DNA of 11,693 bases, taken from DATARH01 sp035507475. GTDB lineage: Bacteria; Pseudomonadota; Alphaproteobacteria; ATCC43930; CGMCC-115725. Of this stretch, positions 6,005 to 11,693 are shown in pieces (within the stretch, counting starts at the first letter, position 1; the number at the start of each line of letters is the position of its first letter). The notes under the pieces are model-generated. The model saw nothing but the letters and a program-made list of their open reading frames with translations. It did no database searches and was not told the DNA's origin. Made by a program: the position numbers and the translations under genes. The stretch is taken from positions 1-11,693 of the forward strand of contig DATJOB010000323.1 of assembly GCA_035507475.1 (NCBI GenBank), given 5' to 3'.

Positions 6005-7945
6005 TCAGGCTCGCGCCGGCTGTTCGGCGACCTCGCGGCCGAGCGCGGCGAGCGCGGTCGCGACGATGTGCTTGGCGTTGAGGCCGGCGATCTCGTACTG
6101 CGCGTTCTGCGAATCGTGGTCGATGAAGATGTCGGGCAGGCACATCGTGCGGATCTTGAGGCCGTGGTCGAGCTGCCCGCTCCGCGCCAGATGGTGCAGC
6201 ACGAAGCTGCCGAAACCGCCGATCGCGCCTTCCTCGATCGTGATGACGACTTCGTGCTCGCGCGCCAGCCGGTTGATCAGATCGGTGTCGAGCGGCTTGG
6301 CGAACCGCGCGTCCGCCACCGTCGTCGACAGGCCGTAGGTGCCGAGCTCCTGCGCCGCCTTCAGGCACTCCTGGAGCCGCGCGCCGAAGCTCAACAGCGC
6401 AATCGTCGTGCCTTCCTTGACGATCCGGCCGCGGCCGATATCCAGCGGCACGCCGAGCTCGGGCAGCGCCACGCCGACGGCTTCGCCGCGCGGGAAGCGC
6501 AAGGCCGAAGGCCGGTCGTCGATCGCCACCGCGGTCGAGACCATGTGCACCAGCTCGGCCTCGTCGGCCGCCGCCATCAGCACGAACCCCGGCAGCGCGC
6601 CGAGATAGCCGATGTCGAACGAGCCCGCATGGGTCTGACCGTCATTGCCGACGAGGCCGGCACGGTCGATCGCGAAGCGCACCGGCAGCTTCTGGATCGC
6701 CACGTCATGCACGACCTGGTCGTAGCCGCGCTGCAGGAAGGTCGAGTAGATCGCGGCGAACGGCTTCATCCCCTCGGTCGCGAGGCCGGCGGCAAAGGTC
6801 ACCGCGTGCTGCTCGGCAATGCCGACATCGAAGGTACGGCTGGGGAACCGGTCGCCGAACAGGTTGAGCCCGGTGCCCGACGGCATCGCCGCGGTGATGG
6901 CGACGATCTTGTCGTCCTTCTCCGCCTCCTTGATCAGCGACTTGGCGAATACGGTGGTGTATTGCGGCGCCTTGGGGGTCGACTTGGCCTGCGCGCCGGT
7001 GACGACCTCGAACTTGGCGACCGAATGCCACTTGTCGTCGGCCTGCTCGGCCGGCAGATAGCCATGCCCCTTCTCGGTCACGACATGGATGAGGACCGGT
7101 CCCGTCTCCTTGCTGTCGCGCACGTTCTTCAGCACCGGGACGAGGTGGTCGATGTTGTGGCCGTCGATCGGACCGACGTAATAAAAGCCCATCTCCTCGA
7201 AGAGCGTGCCGCCGGTGACGAAGCTGCGCGCCAGCTCCTCGGCGCGGCGCGCCGCGACTTCGAGCCGCTTCGGCAGGAAGCGCCCGACCTCGCTGGCGAG
7301 ATGGCGCAGCGAGCGGAACGATTTCGACGACAAGAGCCGCGACAGATAGAACGACAACGCGCCGACCGGCGGGGCGATCGACATGTCGTTGTCGTTGAGG
7401 ATGACGATGAGCCGCGAATCCATCGAGCCGGCGTTGTTCATCGCCTCGTACGCCATGCCGGCGCTCATCGCGCCGTCGCCGATGACCGCGATCACGTCGC
7501 GCTTGTCGCCCTTGAAGTCGCGCGCGACCGCCATGCCGAGCCCGGACGAGATCGAGGTCGAGCTGTGCGCCGCGCCGAACGGGTCGTATTCGCTCTCCGA
7601 GCGCTTGGTGAAGCCGGACAGCCCGCCGCCCTGGCGGATCGAGCGGATGCGGTCGCGCCGCCCGGTCAGGATCTTGTGCGGATAGGCCTGGTGGCCGACA
7701 TCCCAGATCAGCCGGTCGTGCGGCGTGTTGAACACGTAGTGCAGCGCGACGGTCAGCTCGACGACCCCCAGCCCCGCACCGAAATGGCCGCCGGTGATCG
7801 ACACCGCATCGATCAGCTCGGTGCGCAGCTCGTCGGCGACCTGGCGCAGATCGGATTCCGGCAGGCGGCGCAGGTCGGCCGGGACATCGATCGTGTCCAG
7901 GAGCGGCGTGCGGTTGGAAATATGGGGGCTTGGCTTTTGATCCAC
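6005..7945 (-). CDS. dxs: 1-deoxy-D-xylulose-5-phosphate synthase
   Basis: A 646-residue ThDP-dependent enzyme that condenses pyruvate and glyceraldehyde 3-phosphate to 1-deoxyxylulose 5-phosphate with loss of CO2, the first step of the MEP isoprenoid pathway (also feeding thiamin and pyridoxal). Visible signatures: TGGHFGAGLG (51-60), DRLIWDVGHQAYPHKILTGR (77-96), the ThDP/Mg motif IGDGAMSAGMAYEAMNNAG (155-173), and DVGIAEQHAVTFAAGLA (373-389) with catalytic Glu378. The C-terminal transketolase domain is complete (VVITIEEGAIGGFGSFV). It starts at GTG, with GAGGAG (7959-7954) 8 nt upstream and overlapping the ispA stop as TGAGGAG, so it is probably translationally coupled to ispA. Length and motifs are normal. 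Placement after xseB and ispA is the common alphaproteobacterial arrangement. Confidence 0.97.
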   Translation of the reverse strand: MDQKPSPHISNRTPLLDTIDVPADLRRLPESDLRQVADELRTELIDAVSITGGHFGAGLGVVELTVALHYVFNTPHDRLIWDVGHQAYPHKILTGRRDRIRSIRQGGGLSGFTKRSESEYDPFGAAHSSTSISSGLGMAVARDFKGDKRDVIAVIGDGAMSAGMAYEAMNNAGSMDSRLIVILNDNDMSIAPPVGALSFYLSRLLSSKSFRSLRHLASEVGRFLPKRLEVAARRAEELARSFVTGGTLFEEMGFYYVGPIDGHNIDHLVPVLKNVRDSKETGPVLIHVVTEKGHGYLPAEQADDKWHSVAKFEVVTGAQAKSTPKAPQYTTVFAKSLIKEAEKDDKIVAITAAMPSGTGLNLFGDRFPSRTFDVGIAEQHAVTFAAGLATEGMKPFAAIYSTFLQRGYDQVVHDVAIQKLPVRFAIDRAGLVGNDGQTHAGSFDIGYLGALPGFVLMAAADEAELVHMVSTAVAIDDRPSALRFPRGEAVGVALPELGVPLDIGRGRIVKEGTTIALLSFGARLQECLKAAQELGTYGLSTTVADARFAKPLDTDLINRLAREHEVVITIEEGAIGGFGSFVLHHLARSGQLDHGLKIRTMCLPDIFIDHDSQNAQYEIAGLNAKHIVATALAALGREVAEQPARA

Positions 7946-7957
7946 GCTGCACGCTCC

Positions 7958-8869
7958 TCACGTCCGGCGGTCGATAACAAATCGCGCCACCTGTCGTAAA
8001 AGTTCCGCTCTTTGCTCGAACAAATCAAGATAGGCAACGGCCTGGTTGATTAGAAGTTCCGCCTGTGCGCGCGCCCGAGCGACGCCGAGAATCGAGACGA
8101 AGGTCGCCTTCCCGGCGGCGGCGTCGGCGCCGACCGGCTTGCCGGTTTCCGCCGCGGAGCCCTCGACATCGAGCAGGTCGTCGGCGATCTGGAACGCCAG
8201 ACCGAGATCGCGGGCATAGCGCCGCAGGGCCAGCCGCAGGTCGGGCGGCGCCTTGGCGAGGATGGCGCCCGCCTCGCAGGCGAACGCGATCAGCGCGCCG
8301 GTCTTCATCCCCTGCAGCCGGGTGATCGCGCCGATATCGAGCGTCATCGTCTCGGCGATGAGGTCGATCATCTGGCCGCCGACCATCCCCGGCGCGCCGG
8401 CCGCCGCGGCGAGCGCCGCCACCAGCTCGCAGCGCACCGCCGGATCGCCATGCGTGTCGGGATGCGACAACACCTCGAACGCCATCGTCAGCAGCCCGTC
8501 GCCGGCGAGGATCGCGGTCGCCTCGTCGAATGCCTTGTGGCAGGTCGGCCGGCCGCGCCGCAGATCGCTGTTGTCCATGCCCGGAAGGTCGTCGTGGATC
8601 AGCGAATAGGCATGCACCATCTCGACCGCGGCGGCTACCTGCAGCGCGCTGCGCCGGGCGACGCCGAACAGGCGGCTGCTCGCCAGCACCAGGAGCGGAC
8701 GCAGCCGCTTGCCCGGCGCCAGCGCCGAATAGCGCATCGCCTCGTAGACGCGCGCCTCCAGCCCCGGCGGGGTCTTCAGCAGCCCGTCGATGATCTGGTC
8801 GGTCAGTCGGACCGTCGTCGCCGCCGCCTCGTCGAGCGTCGCGGCGTCAGCCCACAGCTGCTCTGTCAA
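7958..8869 (-). CDS. ispA: Short-chain polyprenyl synthetase, probably farnesyl diphosphate synthase
   Basis: A 303-residue all-helical trans-prenyltransferase that adds isopentenyl diphosphate to allylic diphosphates. Conserved parts: GKRLRP (53-58), the first Asp-rich motif DDLPGMD (93-99) followed by LRRGRPTCHKAFD, GGQMIDL (164-170), KTGALI, and the second Asp-rich motif DDLLD (230-234). The residue five before the first Asp-rich motif is aromatic (Tyr88). With the two-residue insertion in that motif, this fits C15 farnesyl synthases better than geranylgeranyl synthases. The motif reads DNSD where E. coli-type enzymes have a run of four Asp; the key first, second and seventh positions are intact. 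The start is TTG, preceded by AGGGGG (8886-8881) 11 nt upstream, the only initiator fitting the family N-terminus. It lies 15 bp after xseB and 12 bp before dxs, forming an isoprenoid operon core. Confidence 0.93.
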   Translation of the reverse strand: MTEQLWADAATLDEAAATTVRLTDQIIDGLLKTPPGLEARVYEAMRYSALAPGKRLRPLLVLASSRLFGVARRSALQVAAAVEMVHAYSLIHDDLPGMDNSDLRRGRPTCHKAFDEATAILAGDGLLTMAFEVLSHPDTHGDPAVRCELVAALAAAAGAPGMVGGQMIDLIAETMTLDIGAITRLQGMKTGALIAFACEAGAILAKAPPDLRLALRRYARDLGLAFQIADDLLDVEGSAAETGKPVGADAAAGKATFVSILGVARARAQAELLINQAVAYLDLFEQRAELLRQVARFVIDRRT

Positions 8870-8884
8870 AGCGCGTGTCGCCCC

Positions 8885-9136
8885 CTAGTCGAGCTTGGCC
8901 GGTTCGACCGTCACGGCGCCGTCCGGACCGATCACGATGCGATCGACCCGCTGCTGCGCCTCGTTGAGCTTCTGCTCGCAATGCCGCTTCAATTGCGCGC
9001 CGCGCTCGTAGGATTGGATCGCGTCGTCGAGCTTGACCTGGCCGCCTTCGAGGCGCCGCACGATGCCTTCGAGCTCGGCGAGCGCGTCCTCGAAGCTCAT
9101 CGCCCCGATATCGTCAGGCAACGCCGGCTCGCTCAT
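8885..9136 (-). CDS. xseB: Exodeoxyribonuclease VII small subunit
   Basis: An 83-residue helical protein. The signature MSFEDALAELEGIVRRLEGG with VKLDDAIQSYERGAQLKRHCEQKLNEAQQRVDRI is diagnostic of XseB. The small subunit forms helical hairpins that bind the XseA large subunit to make exonuclease VII, which degrades single-stranded DNA into oligonucleotides. I favour the ATG at 9136 (MSEPALPDD); an ATG at 9142 and a TTG at 9151 (overlapping the upstream stop as TTGA) are in-frame alternatives adding two or five residues, and none has a clear ribosome site. The gene nearly abuts the upstream deacetylase-family gene and precedes ispA by 15 bp. No xseA is in the window, which is usual. Confidence 0.95.
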   Translation of the reverse strand: MSEPALPDDIGAMSFEDALAELEGIVRRLEGGQVKLDDAIQSYERGAQLKRHCEQKLNEAQQRVDRIVIGPDGAVTVEPAKLD

Positions 9137-9147
9137 CGCCATCCCGG

Positions 9148-10077
9148 TCAAGCGGACATCAATACGCGGACATGCGCCGCGGCACTCGCGCCGAGCGCGA
9201 CCAGATCATAGCCGCCCTCGAGCGTCGAGACCACCCGGCCGCGCGCGTGGCGCCGGGCGATCTCGACCAGCCGCTCGGTGACCCAGGCGTAGTCCGCCTC
9301 GTCGAGCAGCAGTTGCGCCAGCGGGTCGGCGCGATGCGCGTCGAACCCGGCCGAAATCATGACGAGCTCGGGCGCGAACGCGTCGAGCGCCGGCAGCAGC
9401 GTGCGGGTCATGCCGAGGCGGAACGCCTGCGAGCCCGACATCGGCGCCAGCGGCACGTTGACGATGTTGCCGGCGACGCCGCTCTCGCCGGTCGAGCCGG
9501 TGCCGGGATAGAGCGGCGACTGGTGGGTCGAGCCGTAGAACAGATCGGCGTCGTCCCAGAACGCGGCCTGGGTGCCGTTGCCGTGGTGGACGTCGAAATC
9601 GACCACCGCGACGCGGCCGACGCCGTGCGCCTGGCGGGCGCGCAGGGCGCCGACCGCGACGTTGTTGAAGAGGCAGAAGCCCATCGCGCGATGCGGCTCG
9701 GCGTGGTGGCCGGGCGGCCGCACCGCGCAGAACGCGTTGTCGGCCTCGCCGCCGATCACCGCATCGACCGCCGCGACGACGGCGCCCGCGGCGCGCAGCG
9801 CCGCCTCGCCCGAGCCCGGGCCCAGCACCGTATCGGCGTCGATCCCGACATGGCCGCTCTCGGGCACCGCCGCGAGCAGTCGCTCGACAAAGCGCGCGGG
9901 ATGGACGCGGGCGAGATCGTCGAGCGCCGCCTGGGGCGCCTCGCGGCGCTCGAGCGCGGCGAATTCCGGCTCGGCCAGCGCCGCGAGCACCGCGCGCAGC
10001 CGCGCCGGCGCCTCGGGATGGTATTGGCCGGGATCATGCTCGAGGCAGGCCGGGTGGGTATAGAGCAGCGTCGTCAT
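9148..10077 (-). CDS. Histone deacetylase / acetylpolyamine amidohydrolase family protein (class II type)
   Basis: A 309-residue zinc-dependent amidohydrolase of the arginase/deacetylase fold, complete. The start is the ATG at MTTLLYTHPACLEHDPGQYHPE; the frame is open further upstream but without family similarity. Key positions are all present: the His-His charge relay in RPPGHHAEP (His124/His125), the zinc ligands Asp162 and His164 in VDFDVHHGNGT and Asp246 in ISAGFDAHRADP, and the catalytic Tyr290 in EGGYD. It should therefore be an active deacetylase, on an acetylated lysine, acetylpolyamine or another N-acetyl amide; bacteria lack classical histones, so the substrate is open. No signal peptide is seen, suggesting a cytoplasmic enzyme. 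It is followed immediately by xseB (12 bp from this stop to the chosen ATG), a pairing I recall from Rhizobiales genomes. Confidence 0.93.
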   Translation of the reverse strand: MTTLLYTHPACLEHDPGQYHPEAPARLRAVLAALAEPEFAALERREAPQAALDDLARVHPARFVERLLAAVPESGHVGIDADTVLGPGSGEAALRAAGAVVAAVDAVIGGEADNAFCAVRPPGHHAEPHRAMGFCLFNNVAVGALRARQAHGVGRVAVVDFDVHHGNGTQAAFWDDADLFYGSTHQSPLYPGTGSTGESGVAGNIVNVPLAPMSGSQAFRLGMTRTLLPALDAFAPELVMISAGFDAHRADPLAQLLLDEADYAWVTERLVEIARRHARGRVVSTLEGGYDLVALGASAAAHVRVLMSA

Positions 10078-10102
10078 CGCCGGGCTCGCGGAAGGTGCCG
10101 GA

Positions 10103-10125
10103 CCACTGTCGGACGCGGCCACTGT
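10103..10125. repeat. Short direct repeat upstream of the deacetylase gene
   Basis: CCACTGT occurs at 10103-10109 and again at 10119-10125, a 16-bp period, inside the 55-bp gap between the DUF423 gene and the deacetylase gene. Spacing of about one and a half helical turns makes an operator conceivable, but seven bases is short and chance is likely. Confidence 0.2.
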
Positions 10126-10132
10126 TGCACGT

Positions 10133-10501
10133 TCAACGCCGGCGGAAAGCAAGAATCGCGATGGCCGCCCAGCCGACGATGAACGCCGTGCCGCCGACCG
10201 GCACCGCCCAGGCGAAGGGCCGCAGCCCGGTCGCCGCGTGCGCGAACTGCGCCAGGCTGAACAGCACGATGCCGACCGCAAAGCACCAGCCGGCGACCAC
10301 CGCCGCGCCGCGCCGCGGCTCGCGGCCCTGGGCGAAGCCGATCACCGCGACCAGCGCCGCCGCGTGGACGAGGCCGTAGAGCGCGCCGTTGCGCAGCAGC
10401 GTCGCGGTCGCCGGCGCATCGGCGAGATGTGCCGCCGCCGCCCCCGCGGCGACCGAGGCGGCGCCGCCGAGCCCCGCGATGAACAGCCACAAACGGATCA
10501 T
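10133..10501 (-). CDS. DUF423 family small membrane protein
   Basis: A 122-residue hydrophobic protein with about four predicted membrane helices: near 4-24 (LWLFIAGLGGAASVAAGAAA), 42-58 (ALYGLVHAAALVAVIGF), 66-86 (AAVVAGWCFAVGIVLFSLAQF) and 97-118 (AWAVPVGGTAFIVGWAAIAILA). The N-terminal glycine-rich helix with the AAHL turn, the LVHAAAL helix and a late P-x-GG-x-AF-x-GW motif are typical of DUF423 (YgdD/TMEM256 type), whose function is not known. The ATG overlaps the glycosyltransferase stop as ATGA, with AAGGGGGG just upstream inside that gene, so the two are coupled. The same frame stays open far into the glycosyltransferase region, but that extension is a GC-rich shadow. A 54-bp gap with no obvious promoter separates it from the deacetylase gene. 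Confidence 0.88.
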   Translation of the reverse strand: MIRLWLFIAGLGGAASVAAGAAAAHLADAPATATLLRNGALYGLVHAAALVAVIGFAQGREPRRGAAVVAGWCFAVGIVLFSLAQFAHAATGLRPFAWAVPVGGTAFIVGWAAIAILAFRRR

Positions 10502-11652
10502 CGGCCCCCCTTGCGCTCGTCGAGCGCCGCCCGCAATAGCGCGGTGGTCTGCGCCGCGACCGCGGCTTCGCCGAACTCGGCGACGACGCGCGCCCGCGCC
10601 GCCGCGCCGAGGCGCCGGCGCAGCGCCGGGTCGGCGGCGAGCCGGGCGATCGCCGCGGCGAGAGCGGCGACGTCGCCGGGCGGCACGAGCAGCCCGGTCG
10701 CGCCATCGATCACCACCTCGCGGCAGCCCGGCATGTCGCTGGCGATGATCGCGCGGCCGCAGGCGGCCGCCTCGATCAGCGCCTTCGGCACGCCTTCGCC
10801 GTAGCGCGACGGCGCCAGCGCGATCGCCGCGCGCCGCCACACCTCGCGCACGTCGCCGACCTGACCGAGCCAGTCGATCCCCGGCTCCCGGCCGAGCGCG
10901 CGCATCTCGGCCTCGCTCAGCGATTCGCGGCTGTCGGGGTCGGCGCCGCCGGCGAGCACCAGTTCGACCGCCTCGCCCTGCGCGCGCAGCGCGCGCAGCG
11001 CCGCCGCCGCCTCCGGCACCCCCTTGCTGCGCAGCATGCGGCCGACCAGCGCCGCGGCGACCCCGCCGCCGACGGGCGGCTCGGGCAGCGCCGCGAAATG
11101 CGCGAGGTCGACCCCGGAGCCGCGGATCAGCGCGATCCGCGCCGGATCGACGCCGAAACCGGCGAGCGCGGCGCGGTCCTCCGGGTTCTGCACGATGACG
11201 CGGGCGCCGCCGACCGCCAGGCGCAGCGCCCGTCCCAGCGCGGCGCGCCGCCACGCCGCGCCGGCGCTCGCGCCGAGCCCCATGATCGCCGCGATCATCG
11301 CCGGCCGTTCGCGGCGCGCGAAGGCGAGCCGCGCCGCGGCCGCGCCGAACAGCACCGGCTTCAGCGCGACATGATAGAGGAGGTCGGGGCGCTCGCGGCG
11401 GTAGAGGCGGACGAGCTCGGCGAGCGCGCGGGCCTGCCCGACCATCCCATCGCCGCGCCGCTTCCAGCCGAGCGGGTGCAGGGCGAAGCCTTCGCCGCGG
11501 ATCTGCTCGGCATGCGCGCGCACCCGGGTCGCCACCGCGACCGCGAAGCCTGCGTCGCGCGCCGCCCGCGCCACCGGCAGGCGGTGCGAGCAGAAGTACC
11601 AATCCTCGGTGACGAGAAAGAGCAGCTTTGGCGCGGAGGACGGTTGGGCCAC
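10498..11652 (-). CDS. GT4 family glycosyltransferase
   Basis: A GT-B fold, family 4 glycosyltransferase of 384 residues if the GTG at 11652 is the start. The N-terminal acceptor domain opens with KLLFLVTEDWYFCSHRLPVA (9-28) and has ALKPVLFGAAAA; the donor domain carries IRGSGVDLAHF (176-186), ALVGRMLRSKGVPE (201-214) with the phosphate-binding Arg205 and Lys210, and YGEGVPKALIEAAACG with the E-x7-E pair Glu286/Glu294. Such enzymes transfer a nucleotide-activated sugar with retention, here probably in surface polysaccharide, lipid-linked oligosaccharide or cell-wall glycan synthesis at the cytoplasmic face. The frame remains open to the window edge and no ribosome site precedes the GTG, so the true start could lie upstream, although family similarity begins only near residue 9. 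Its stop overlaps the DUF423 start. Donor and acceptor are unknown. Confidence 0.9.
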   Translation of the reverse strand: MAQPSSAPKLLFLVTEDWYFCSHRLPVARAARDAGFAVAVATRVRAHAEQIRGEGFALHPLGWKRRGDGMVGQARALAELVRLYRRERPDLLYHVALKPVLFGAAAARLAFARRERPAMIAAIMGLGASAGAAWRRAALGRALRLAVGGARVIVQNPEDRAALAGFGVDPARIALIRGSGVDLAHFAALPEPPVGGGVAAALVGRMLRSKGVPEAAAALRALRAQGEAVELVLAGGADPDSRESLSEAEMRALGREPGIDWLGQVGDVREVWRRAAIALAPSRYGEGVPKALIEAAACGRAIIASDMPGCREVVIDGATGLLVPPGDVAALAAAIARLAADPALRRRLGAAARARVVAEFGEAAVAAQTTALLRAALDERKGGR

Positions 11653-11663
11653 GCGGTTGGGCC
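11641..11663. repeat. 10-bp near-tandem direct repeat at the glycosyltransferase start
   Basis: CGGTTGGGCC is present at 11641-11650 and 11654-11663, a 13-bp period that brackets the GTG at 11652. It looks like a small slippage duplication. Since 13 is not a multiple of three, a change in copy number would shift the frame of anything initiated upstream, which bears on where translation begins. Confidence 0.35.
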
Positions 11664-11693
11664 GAGAAGCTCGGGTTGCAAGAACGCTTCCCT

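Noticed and set aside
5993..7999. 668-codon open frame on the + strand opposite dxs
   Set aside because: Same antisense shadow pattern, low-complexity Arg/Asp/His-rich, while dxs on the other strand has every expected motif.
10502..11602. In-frame upstream extension of the DUF423 gene across the glycosyltransferase
   Set aside because: The extension has no family similarity, whereas the ATG at 10501 has a strong ribosome site and gives a normal-length DUF423 protein.
1..11693. CRISPR array, tRNA or rRNA gene, transposase or phage genes, toxin-antitoxin pair
   Set aside because: No regularly spaced repeats, no cloverleaf or rRNA-like sequence, and no mobile-element protein motifs were seen on either strand; the only sign of past rearrangement is the cyclase remnant near 1571-1746.

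Overview
The window is GC-rich, densely coding bacterial chromosome. Gene content and order (histone deacetylase-like gene, xseB, ispA, dxs, tlyA) and the protein sequences look like an alphaproteobacterium, most likely Hyphomicrobiales (Rhizobiales) or a relative. That placement rests on recognised families and order, not on a search. I see no tRNA, rRNA, CRISPR array, complete insertion sequence or phage gene.

Left part (1-4412, + strand): an acyl-CoA catabolic block. It holds the 3' end of one acyl-CoA dehydrogenase, a complete second acyl-CoA dehydrogenase 22 bp further on, a 711-residue NDP-forming acyl-CoA synthetase (acetate--CoA ligase, ADP-forming type), and a small glyoxalase/VOC-fold protein behind its own leader. 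Between the second dehydrogenase and the synthetase lies a 175-bp AT-richer patch. It encodes a 41-codon ORF whose first part matches the N-terminus of the class III adenylate cyclases common in Rhizobiales; it is probably a gene remnant.

Convergent junction (4413-4489): two GC-rich inverted repeats separate the + block from the - block and may stop transcription from either side.

Right part (4490-11693, - strand): eight tightly packed genes, read right to left: a GT4 glycosyltransferase, a DUF423 small membrane protein (4-bp overlap), a class II-type histone deacetylase/acetylpolyamine amidohydrolase family protein, xseB, ispA, dxs, tlyA and a DUF2461 protein. ispA and dxs supply isoprenoid precursors: the MEP pathway entry enzyme and a short-chain prenyl diphosphate synthase. 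xseB (exonuclease VII small subunit) and tlyA (rRNA 2'-O-methyltransferase/hemolysin family) are habitual neighbours with no obvious shared chemistry. Several genes in this run use non-ATG starts (GTG dxs, TTG ispA, apparently GTG for the glycosyltransferase), and tlyA has no ATG, GTG or TTG available for its S4 domain.

I do not see a clearly new biological system. The observations most worth a second look are the tlyA start anomaly and the cyclase remnant; the rest is largely conserved housekeeping and fatty-acid/acyl-CoA metabolism.
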